Origin: Umezawaea endophytica
GTDB taxonomy: Bacteria > Actinomycetota > Actinomycetes > Mycobacteriales > Pseudonocardiaceae
Assembly: GCF_025061645.1 (NCBI RefSeq)
Contig: NZ_JANYMP010000009.1
Location: forward strand, 203,319 to 267,318
DNA: 64,000 nucleotides
Reading direction: 5' to 3'
In this document: piece after piece, positions 43,252 through 50,519 of the stretch
Position numbering within the stretch: position 1 is the stretch's first letter
Layout: the number at the start of each line of letters is the position of its first letter
Notes under the pieces: generated by a model
Told to the model about the DNA's origin: nothing
Databases searched by the model: none
What the model saw: the letters and a program-made list of their open reading frames with translations, nothing else
Made by a program: the position numbers and the translations under genes

Positions 43252-44943
43252 TCAGAACTCTGGCAGCTCCAAGGGGGCGATCTCGCTGAAGACGTCTCCG
43301 GGGCCGGGGTTGCCGCGATGAGTGCGGCCGCCGAGGTGGTGCAGGACGCCCCACACCGCGTTGAGCGCGGTGGTGACGGCTCCTTCGGCGAAGCCGCCGC
43401 ACCAGGAGATGTCGTCGCCCGCGAGGAACAGCCCGCGCTGGGCGTCGGTCAGGTCGTCCTGCATGAAGTGCGTGTAGAGCTTGCGCTGGTAGCGGTAGTG
43501 GCCGGGCAGGTTCGACTTGAACGCGCCCATGAAGTGCGGCTCGGTCTCCCAGGTGATGGTGACCGGGTCGCCGATGATGTGCGTGCGGATGTCCACGCCG
43601 GGGTAGATCTCGGCCAGCGAGCCGAGGACGACCTCCAGGCGCTCCTCCAGGGTGAGGGTGGCGAGCTTCAGCGAGTCGTCGTTCCACGTGTACGACAGGC
43701 ACATCACGCCGGGCTTGTCCGGGCCGTCGTCGAACAGGTAGACGCCGCGCGGCATCCGGTCGGTGAGCGTCATGCTCATGACGTGCCTGCCGGTGCTCGG
43801 GTCGACGTCGAGCCAGAACGGTCGGTCCGTCACCACGAACAGCTTCGACGAACCCATGTAGTGCGTGCGCTCCACCGCGGTCCACAGCGCCTGGGGGAGC
43901 AGCGACTCGTCGCACTTGACCTTGGTCAGCAGCGCCCAGCTCTGCGCGGTGAACACCGCGGCGGGGTAGGTGCGGATGCCGTGCTCGGCGTCCTCGACGG
44001 TGATGCCCTGCGCGGTCCGGCGCATCCACTTCACCGCGGTCTTCGGCACCCCGCCCGCGTGCAGCGACGCGAGCGTCGTGCCCTCCGGCCAGTGGTCGAG
44101 GAACTCCGGCTCGTGCGTCCACAGCCTCGTCGGGAGCTGCTGGCTCCCGCCGGTGATGCGCTGCTGGTCGACGTCGGCCCCGTTGTAGACGACGCGCAGG
44201 ATCTCCAGCATGGAGTTGGGGAAGTCGGTGTCCCAGCCGCCCGTGCCGAAGCCGACCTGGCCGAAGATCTCGCGGTGCTGGAACGAGGCGAACGCGGGCG
44301 ACGCGGTGAGGAAGCCGTAGAACGACACGTCGTCGAGGCGCGGGACCAGGCGGTTCCAGATGGCCTTGATGGTCTCGACGTCACGTCGGCGGACGGCGTC
44401 CTCCATGGCGGACAGCTCCGCGGTCTCCTGGAGCGCCTTGTCCCACGCGTCGGCCACCTGCTGGTAGATCACCGGCAGCTCGGCCATCGTGTGGGCGAAG
44501 TGGCTCACGCCCTTGAGGTCGACGACCGTGCTGGGTGTGTTGGTGGACAACGGGTTCGGGAACGGCGTGGTCTTCAGGCCGACCTTGTCGATGTAGTGGA
44601 ACAGCGTGGTTGCCGCGACGGGGAAGCGCATGGCGCCCATCTCCGCGACCGACTCCGGGTGCTCCCGGAACGGGACCGACCGCATCCGGCCGCCGAGCTG
44701 CTCGGCCTCGTACAGCACCGGTCGCAGCCCGAGCTTCATCAGCTCGTAGGCCGTGACCAGGCCCGCGATGCCGCCGCCGATGACGGCGACCTCGGTGCCG
44801 TGCGCCGACGCGGGCACCGAGCCGAGGCCCGCCGGGTGGCGCAGCCACTCGTCGTAGGCGAACGGGAAGTCCGGGCCGAACATCGTGACCGGGGCACGCA
44901 GGCCGTTCAGGTCGTCGTGGTCGATCGGGCTGGTGTGGTCCAT
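43252..44943 (-). CDS. FAD-dependent amino-acid monooxygenase/oxidase (tryptophan/arginine 2-monooxygenase type)
   Basis: A 563-aa flavin amine oxidase family enzyme. The FAD dinucleotide fold is EVAVIGGGIAGLVTAYELMK (51-70), with a GGRMRS Arg finger, EMGAMRFPV, and C-terminal FAD contacts LFLAGDDISWCGGFAEGAV. Length and the N-terminal FAYDEWLRHPAGLGSVP segment fit bacterial L-amino-acid 2-monooxygenases (IaaM-like), which oxidatively decarboxylate an amino acid to an amide, better than 450-aa L-amino-acid oxidases. It is 59 nt downstream of a nitrilase-family amidase in the same operon, exactly the enzyme needed next. Next to a PKS with a bare loading ACP, an arginine-to-4-guanidinobutyramide role is attractive but unproven; Trp or Phe are alternatives. 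Confidence 0.85.
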   Translation of the reverse strand: MDHTSPIDHDDLNGLRAPVTMFGPDFPFAYDEWLRHPAGLGSVPASAHGTEVAVIGGGIAGLVTAYELMKLGLRPVLYEAEQLGGRMRSVPFREHPESVAEMGAMRFPVAATTLFHYIDKVGLKTTPFPNPLSTNTPSTVVDLKGVSHFAHTMAELPVIYQQVADAWDKALQETAELSAMEDAVRRRDVETIKAIWNRLVPRLDDVSFYGFLTASPAFASFQHREIFGQVGFGTGGWDTDFPNSMLEILRVVYNGADVDQQRITGGSQQLPTRLWTHEPEFLDHWPEGTTLASLHAGGVPKTAVKWMRRTAQGITVEDAEHGIRTYPAAVFTAQSWALLTKVKCDESLLPQALWTAVERTHYMGSSKLFVVTDRPFWLDVDPSTGRHVMSMTLTDRMPRGVYLFDDGPDKPGVMCLSYTWNDDSLKLATLTLEERLEVVLGSLAEIYPGVDIRTHIIGDPVTITWETEPHFMGAFKSNLPGHYRYQRKLYTHFMQDDLTDAQRGLFLAGDDISWCGGFAEGAVTTALNAVWGVLHHLGGRTHRGNPGPGDVFSEIAPLELPEF

Positions 44944-45002
44944 GTGCGCTACCCCCGTGTGACGGTGGTGACCCGCCGTCCGGCGGGCGTGGCGGAAGGG
45001 GG

Positions 45003-45776
45003 TCAGGGGAAGAGCTCGGGACGTCGGTCCGCCAAGTAGTCGTTGACCTGCTTGGCCTTCGTGATCCGGGTGGCGTCCAGGTCCGCCACGACGAGCTGTT
45101 CGCCGTGGACGTCCTCGTGCAGCGCGTGGCCGGACGGGCCCACCACGCGGGTGAGACCGCAGTACTCCAGTTCGCGCTCGGAGCCTGCCCAGTTCACGTA
45201 GGCGATGTAGAGCTGGCTCTCCAGCGCCCGCGAGTGGACGAGCGTCCTGGCCACGATGTCCCACGGCTTCATCAGCGCCGTCGGGACGACCAGCAACTGG
45301 GTGCCCGCCACCGCGTGGGCCCGCACCGATTCCGGGAACTCGACGTCGTAGCAGATGAGCATCCCGACGGTGAAGCCGTCGAGCTCGGCCTGGACGACCC
45401 CGACGTCACCGGGGCGGAAGATCGCCCGGTCGATGTCGCCGAACAGGTGCGTCTTGCGGTAGGTGGCCAGGGCGTTCCCGCCGCCGTCGACCAGGCGGAC
45501 CGTGTTGTAGACGTTGCCGCCGTCGGCCTCGGGCCAGCCGAAGACGATGGCCACGCCGGTCTCGGCCGCGATGGCCGCCGCCTCGTCGCACATCGGGCCG
45601 TCGTCGGGTTCGGCCAGGTCACGGAGTCGCCGCGGGCCGAGGTGGTAGCCGGTGAGGGAGATCTCGGGTGTGATCAGCAACTGGGCACCGGCTTCGGCGG
45701 CGTTCCGCGCCGCGGCTCTGAGCCGCGTCCGCGGCGGCTCTCCGCCCGCGACGGTCTGCCAGCAAGCGATCCTCAT
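45003..45776 (-). CDS. Carbon-nitrogen hydrolase (nitrilase superfamily amidase)
   Basis: A 257-aa amidase with the complete nitrilase-superfamily Glu-Lys-Cys triad: E38 (LLITPEISLTGY), K108 (ATYRKTHLFGD) and C142 (MLICYDVEFPES). The compact length fits aliphatic or omega-amidases rather than nitrilases. It is the first gene of the minus-strand operon with the amino-acid monooxygenase, so it probably hydrolyses the amide made by that enzyme to a free acid plus ammonia. In marginolactone clusters the equivalent step gives 4-guanidinobutyrate; that specific assignment is inference. Confidence 0.88.
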   Translation of the reverse strand: MRIACWQTVAGGEPPRTRLRAAARNAAEAGAQLLITPEISLTGYHLGPRRLRDLAEPDDGPMCDEAAAIAAETGVAIVFGWPEADGGNVYNTVRLVDGGGNALATYRKTHLFGDIDRAIFRPGDVGVVQAELDGFTVGMLICYDVEFPESVRAHAVAGTQLLVVPTALMKPWDIVARTLVHSRALESQLYIAYVNWAGSERELEYCGLTRVVGPSGHALHEDVHGEQLVVADLDATRITKAKQVNDYLADRRPELFP

Positions 45777-46519
45777 GCTCGTGGGTCCTTACTCCGCCGG
45801 TCGTTCTCCTTCGGCGGGGTTGTGGAGGCGCCCGGTTTTGACCGGAGTGATAACGTCATTATGAAACGGCATTATTGTTCGATTCGCAGAAACACGGAGT
45901 GCACCGAAGCTATGTAGTGCACTTGTGGCGCGGCAACCCCTGTCGTGCCCCTGTGCGCCCCTAGGGGGCTTGAGGCCCCTTATCTGGACTGGTAGCAATG
46001 TCCTCGCAGGTAAGGAGCCAGCGTTGATGTTTTGCCAGGCTAAACAAGTTCGGTGGTCCAGGAAGTTGCGCCGGATGTGCGAAAGGGCAGTAATCATTGC
46101 CCCCGTCTCAACTGGGCGTGCCCTGGTGAGAGCGATTCATGAATAACTTACAGGTTTTGTGTGGCGCCTGACCTGCGGTTTCAGAGTTGGCGAGGGTGTT
46201 TGATCGTCGATGCGAGTCGATCGCAACCCTACGGAAGTAGGGTCTTATGGATCGGTGTATTCATACAATTCTCACGATGGCGCGCGGATGTTGTGGGATG
46301 TAGTGCGCGAACTCGGTAACACCCGTGTTGCGCATGGTCCGGGTTACTCAACGGTTTCCCGAGACGTTATCGACAAGCTTCTAATTGTCCTGATACTGTC
46401 GTTGTGTGTTACCAGGACAGCCTGGTGGGACAACCCGACTTGAGTTGGCCACTGTTTGTTCACCGCGGGTACGTATGGGCGGGACAGGTGACCACACCGG
46501 GAAAGGAACGCGGTCTTAG
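45777..46519. promoter_or_regulatory. Long divergent intergenic region with A/T-rich DNA between amidase and LAL regulator
   Basis: 743 bp without a credible gene. It is clearly less G/C-rich than the roughly 70 percent flanks (around 50 percent by eye at 46200-46440). It contains the palindrome CCCCTAGGGG (45958-45967), a nearby GGCCCCTTATC, and the dyad ACCAGG-ACAG-CCTGGT (46411-46426). Such A/T-rich promoters are typical Lsr2 targets. It drives the oxidase/amidase operon leftward and the regulator rightward. Confidence 0.6.
46370..46397 (+). promoter_or_regulatory. Candidate promoter of the LAL regulator
   Basis: TCGACA (46370-46375), a 16-nt spacer, then GATACT (46392-46397). This is close to TTGACA/TATAAT-type promoters, with the ACCAGG/CCTGGT dyad just downstream of the predicted start site. 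Confidence 0.4.
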
Positions 46520-49321
46520 ATGTTGGTCGAACGGACTAGAGAACTGGCCACCCTCCAGCACGTGCTGGAGGACTGCCTCCGAGGCCGGTCCGGCGTGGCC
46601 ATGATCACCGGTGCCAGAGCCACCGGGAAGACCGCGCTGCTCCACGCCTTCGGGGAAGAGGTGCAGCGTTCCGGCGCCCTGCTCCTCAACGCCACCTGCA
46701 CCACGGGAGAGCGCTCCCTGCCACTGGGCGTGCTCAGCCAACTCCAGCGCAACATCCCCCTCGAATTCTGCTCGGGCGACCGGGCGGCGTACCTGGAGGG
46801 GCTGCTGGACGAGGCTTCGAGTCCTCTGAGGACCGCCGAGGGCGGGGTGGACGGCGCGGAGACCAAGCGCGGGCACGTGCTGCACCAGCTCGGCGCGGCG
46901 CTGCTGAACATCGCCGAGCAGCGGCCGATCGTCATCGTCGTGGACGACGTCCAGAACATGGACGACCTCTCCAAGGAGACCCTGCGGCACGTGCTCGGCA
47001 GGCTCCGCTCGGCGAGCGTCGCGGTGGTGTTCACCGAGTGCGTCGGTTCCCGCGAACCGCGCTCGCTGTTCCACACCGAGTTCCTCCGCCACCCGCACTG
47101 CCACAGCATCCGGCTCACGCTCCTCTCGGCCGCGGGCGTCGGCGAGATGGTCGCCTCCGAACTGGACCCGCGCATCGCGGAGGCGTTCGGAGCGCAGTAC
47201 TACGAGGTGACCGGCGGCAACCCGCTGCTCGTGCGCGCGCTGCTCGAAGACCAGCAGCGCCTGCGCCACGGCGACGGCGCGCCCGCGGAACCCGTTGTGG
47301 GCGAAGGGTTCGCCGAGGCGGTCATGAGCTGCCTGCACCGCGGCGACCCCGCCATCCGCGAAGCCGCCTACGCGCTCGCCGTCCTCGGCGGCGACTCGGA
47401 CCGGCCGAAGCTGTTCGGCCGCATGATGGAGCGCTGCCCCAAGACCGCGGCCAAGGACGTCGAGAGCCTCGTCGTGATGGGCCTGCTGCGCGGCGACACC
47501 TACCGCCACCCCGCCATCCGCGAAGCCGTCATCGACGACGCGCTCGCCAACGCCGACCTGCCCGACCTGCACCTGCGGGCCGCGTGGCTGCTCGCCCAGG
47601 ACGGCGCCGAGCCGCGCGTGGTCGCGAACCACCTCGTCGCCGCGGGCACCGCGTGCCCCGAGTGGGCGCTGCCGCTGCTGCGCGAAGCCGCCGAGTCGGC
47701 CCTGCTCGACGACCAGGTCGAGGAAGCCGTCGAGTACCTCGAACTGGCCATCCAGGACCGCGAGGAGGAGACGCCCATCGAGCTGGTCATGATGCTCGTG
47801 CGCCTCAAGCTCCGCCTCAGCCCCGCGTCCGCGCTCCAGCACGTCCCGACGCTCGGCGAGGCGATGCGCGAGGGCAAGCTCCTCGGCCGCGGCCTCCTCT
47901 GGTTCGTCCGCTTCCTCGTCGTGCACGGCCGCGTCGACGACGTCACCGAAGGCCTCGCGCGGCTGGTCGCCCGCATGGACGAGCTGGACGAGCACAGCAA
48001 GGCCGAGATCAAGATCACCCGCATGTGGGCGGCCGGTTCCTACCCCGAACTGGTCAGCAACCTCCCGCCGGTCCAGCAGGACACCGACCAGGTCTCGGTC
48101 GACATGGGCATGCGCGTCCAGGCGGCCACCGTGCTCACGCGCGTCATCGGCGGCGACTTCGACGACAGCGCCGTGATGACCGCGGAACGCGTGCTGCAGA
48201 GCGTGAACCTCATCGAGGAGCCGACCGAGGAGGTCAGCGCCGCCCTGCGGACCCTGCTGTACCTGGAGAAGCTCGACAGCGTGAAGTCCTGGTGCGACAC
48301 GCTGATGACCAGCAGGCACGAGTCCTCCAGCCCTCCCGGCTGGCTGGGTGAACTGGCCATGATCCGCGCCGAGGTCGCGCTGCGCATGGGCGACCTGGGC
48401 ACCGCGCGCCAGCACGCCAGGTTCGCCCTGGAGAAGGTCGACCCGCGCACGTGGGGCGCCAGCGCGGGCATGGTGCTCGGCACGCTGCTCCAGGCCACCA
48501 CCGCCATGGGCAAGTTCGACGAGGCGGCGGAAGCCCTGGCGCAGCGCGTTCCGCAGCACATCTACCGCGGCCGGTACGGCCTGCACTACCTGTACGCGAA
48601 GGGCCAGCACCACCTGGCCACCCGCCAACTCCCGGCAGCGCTCGGCGACTTCCTGTCCTGCGGCGAACTCATGGTCAAGTGGAAGCTGGACTCGCCGGGG
48701 TTGTTGCCCTGGAGGACCGGCGCGGCCGAGGTCTACCTGCGGCTGGGGAACCAGGCGAAGGCCCGTGAACTGGTCGACCAGCAGTTGGCGCTTCCCGTCA
48801 TGGGGCCGTCGTTGTCGCGTGGGATGGCCATGCGGGTGAAGGCGGCGACTCTGGACCTGCGGCAGCGCTCGCAGCTCCTGCACGGCGCGCTGGACGAGGT
48901 CCAGGCCGCTGGCGGGCAGTTGGAGGTGGCTCGGGTGCTGGCCGATCTCAGTCACACACATCACCAGTTGGGGGAGCCGGATCGGGCTCGGATGATGGTT
49001 CGGAGGGCTTGGAGGGTGGCGAAGGACTGCCAGGCGGAGCCGTTGTGCGCGCAGTTGATCCCTGATCAGAGTCGGGGGAGTGCCACGTCTACTACGTCGG
49101 AGTCCGCGGCTGAGTGTGGGGCGGCTACGTTGTCGGATGCGGAGCGTCGGGTTGCTGGGTTGGCGGCGCTTGGGCATACGAATCGGGAGATCGCCAACAA
49201 GCTGTATGTGACGATTAGTACTGTTGAGCAGCATTTGACCAAGGCTTATCGGAAGTTGAATGTTACTCAGCGGAAGGATCTGCCTGCGGATCTTTGGAGT
49301 GACGCGGCTTCTATCGCCTGA
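46520..49321 (+). CDS. LAL-type (large ATP-binding) LuxR family transcriptional regulator
   Basis: A 933-aa regulator. The N-terminal AAA/STAND ATPase has Walker A GARATGKT (31-38) and Walker B region IVIVVDDVQNMDD. A long alpha-helical TPR-like middle follows. The C-terminal LuxR HTH is LSDAERRVAGLAALGHTNRE, then IANKLYVTISTVEQHLTKAYRKLNV. LAL proteins are pathway-specific activators of macrolide and other PKS clusters (PikD/GdmR type). AAAGGA lies about 14 nt from the ATG. It is encoded between the putative starter-unit genes and the PKS. Codons in the last about 120 residues shift to T/G third positions, unlike the rest of the gene. Confidence 0.93.
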   Translation: MLVERTRELATLQHVLEDCLRGRSGVAMITGARATGKTALLHAFGEEVQRSGALLLNATCTTGERSLPLGVLSQLQRNIPLEFCSGDRAAYLEGLLDEASSPLRTAEGGVDGAETKRGHVLHQLGAALLNIAEQRPIVIVVDDVQNMDDLSKETLRHVLGRLRSASVAVVFTECVGSREPRSLFHTEFLRHPHCHSIRLTLLSAAGVGEMVASELDPRIAEAFGAQYYEVTGGNPLLVRALLEDQQRLRHGDGAPAEPVVGEGFAEAVMSCLHRGDPAIREAAYALAVLGGDSDRPKLFGRMMERCPKTAAKDVESLVVMGLLRGDTYRHPAIREAVIDDALANADLPDLHLRAAWLLAQDGAEPRVVANHLVAAGTACPEWALPLLREAAESALLDDQVEEAVEYLELAIQDREEETPIELVMMLVRLKLRLSPASALQHVPTLGEAMREGKLLGRGLLWFVRFLVVHGRVDDVTEGLARLVARMDELDEHSKAEIKITRMWAAGSYPELVSNLPPVQQDTDQVSVDMGMRVQAATVLTRVIGGDFDDSAVMTAERVLQSVNLIEEPTEEVSAALRTLLYLEKLDSVKSWCDTLMTSRHESSSPPGWLGELAMIRAEVALRMGDLGTARQHARFALEKVDPRTWGASAGMVLGTLLQATTAMGKFDEAAEALAQRVPQHIYRGRYGLHYLYAKGQHHLATRQLPAALGDFLSCGELMVKWKLDSPGLLPWRTGAAEVYLRLGNQAKARELVDQQLALPVMGPSLSRGMAMRVKAATLDLRQRSQLLHGALDEVQAAGGQLEVARVLADLSHTHHQLGEPDRARMMVRRAWRVAKDCQAEPLCAQLIPDQSRGSATSTTSESAAECGAATLSDAERRVAGLAALGHTNREIANKLYVTISTVEQHLTKAYRKLNVTQRKDLPADLWSDAASIA

Positions 49322-49322
49322 T

Positions 49323-49410
49323 CCCCGGATCCGCGCGGCTTGGCCGCGCGAATCCGGGGACGGGTGGGTGGATGGGTGGGTTTCCCCTTGGCTTGGGCCA
49401 AGGGGTTTTT
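49323..49410 (+). terminator. Tandem terminators after the LAL gene
   Basis: The first hairpin, 49323-49339 with 49343-49359, is a 17-bp stem with one mismatch immediately after the stop codon. The second is a canonical intrinsic terminator: CCCCTTGGC (49384-49392) pairs with GCCAAGGGG (49397-49405), followed by TTTTT (49406-49410). Confidence 0.9.
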
Positions 49411-49873
49411 GGTGTTTGGTCTTTGATCTTTGTTGCCCGCCGGTTACGGAGCGGGACGCCGTCTACGCATCGGCCACATCGCCGATGGGACTTCGGTACG
49501 GAACCTGCCTGCGCTGGGAGATGGAAACCCAGCTTGCGGCCGTCGTGGCCCACGGGTACGCCTGAGGTGGTGCTCCCCCGACACCCCGCTTCCGAGATTA
49601 TCTCGATGCCGCGTTTTCTTTGTCAAGGCGGGAAAGATGCCTTGACAAAGAAAACGCGGCACGACGTGCGAGAAGAAGCGGGCCGCCGGGGGAGGTGGGG
49701 TTTGATTTGATTGCGTGCGGAAGGTCTCGGGGCGAAGCGGCGCGGGTTGCATTACGGGCCGGGTTTCGTGGGGGGACCGGTCTCGTAGGGCCAGGTTGAG
49801 CGGGTGAGATGGGTGGGACTGGTGCGTAGGGCCAGGTTGATGGGGCTGGGTCGGGTGGTGTTGCTTTATACGG
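49411..49873. other. Gene-free region between LAL terminator and the next terminator
   Basis: Apart from the hairpin element copy C, only a degenerate repeat around GTAGGGCCAGGTTGA (49785-49799 and 49826-49840) is visible. No coding region is supported. Confidence 0.5.
49608..49660. repeat. Dispersed hairpin element, copy C
   Basis: A perfect 22-bp stem (49608-49629 with 49639-49660) with the loop GGGAAAGAT identical to copy B at 18794. Left flank ATTATCTCGATGC and right flank CACGACG are also shared, as is the outer C-rich/G-rich context (CACCCCGCT upstream, GGGGGAGGTGGGG downstream). The outer stem differs from copies A and B by compensated substitutions. Confidence 0.9.
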
Positions 49874-49922
49874 CCGAATGCCCTGTCTGCGGTGCCGCGC
49901 AGACAGGGCATTCGGGGTTTTT
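49874..49922. terminator. 18-bp stem terminator with T-tract
   Basis: 49874-49891 pairs perfectly with 49898-49915 (6-nt loop), followed by GGTTTTT. It stands 12 nt beyond the stop of the convergent small gene at 49934 and can work in both directions. Confidence 0.88.
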
Positions 49923-49933
49923 CTTGGTAGGTG

Positions 49934-50221
49934 TCAGCCGGTTTGGCGGCGGTAGCCGCCTACGCCTTCGTCGTCTGCTCCTTGCCAGAGTTCTGGGTTG
50001 TACGGTGCGTCTGGGATCATCACCACGTCTGCCAGCGTTTGTGTGCGGCGGGGGCGGGAGGTGTTTCCGTGTAGTTCGGTGATGTCGATGTCCAGGCGTT
50101 CCACGTCGTTCAGCAGCCTGCGTACGTCTGGTACGTCGCCGAAGTGGAAGCGCAGGGACGCTACTTTGCGGCGGAGTACGGTGACGATGCGCTGTACATC
50201 GGTGATCTCACTGTTCGGCAC
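49934..50221 (-). CDS. Small conserved-looking hypothetical protein divergent from the PKS
   Basis: A 95-aa protein with a GTG start and an excellent SD (AGGAGG, 7 nt upstream), so clearly expressed. Residues 1-50 are a charged helix (VQRIVTVLRRKVASLRFHFG, then VRRLLNDVERLDIDITEL), followed by a short loop and a C-terminal motif VMIPDAPYNPELWQGADDEG ending in YRRQTG. No signal peptide or catalytic motif. I do not recognise a named family. It is divergently transcribed from the PKS across a 298-bp gap with symmetrical TAGGGG repeats, so co-regulation with the cluster is likely. Possible roles are accessory or regulatory. Confidence 0.75.
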   Translation of the reverse strand: MPNSEITDVQRIVTVLRRKVASLRFHFGDVPDVRRLLNDVERLDIDITELHGNTSRPRRTQTLADVVMIPDAPYNPELWQGADDEGVGGYRRQTG

Positions 50222-50519
50222 GGTGTACCTCCTGATGGCGCAAAGGCTGGTTCGACTGTGTCCTCCGGAATGCTCACCCTAGGCAGGTGTGATCTGGACG
50301 ACAACCCCTAATCCTGCCCCTACGTGGCTGTCGAGGCTGCGGAACTCGTTGGGCTGCCTCGGATCGGGTTCTCGAAGAGTAGACCGAGGAGTTTTGGTGA
50401 TGGCAATAGTCGGCTGGAACGCAAGGGGCTGTTAGGGGGACGGTAGGGGTTTCTGCCTTCTGCTGCTGGGGAAACGATGAGCAACGGTCGCACATTCTGT
50501 CTGCGGATTGTGGAGCGTT
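50222..50519. promoter_or_regulatory. Divergent promoter region of the PKS and small gene, with paired TAGGGG repeats
   Basis: CCCCTA occurs at 50305-50310 and 50317-50322 (12-bp period). In the other orientation TAGGGG occurs at 50433-50438 and 50444-50449 (11-bp period). One-helical-turn direct repeats, once facing each divergent gene, are the layout expected for an activator bound as tandem protomers (SARP or LuxR type). The PKS SD GGAG is 5 nt before its ATG. Confidence 0.6.

Noticed and set aside
43252-45776. Oxidase plus amidase as a pure auxin (indole-3-acetate) pathway
   Set aside because: Not excluded, but placement between a LAL regulator and a PKS with a bare loading ACP makes starter-unit supply the better first hypothesis; substrate residues cannot be judged by eye.
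46210-46443. Short ORF upstream of the LAL regulator
   Set aside because: Low G/C third positions, no SD, overlaps the predicted promoter and dyad.
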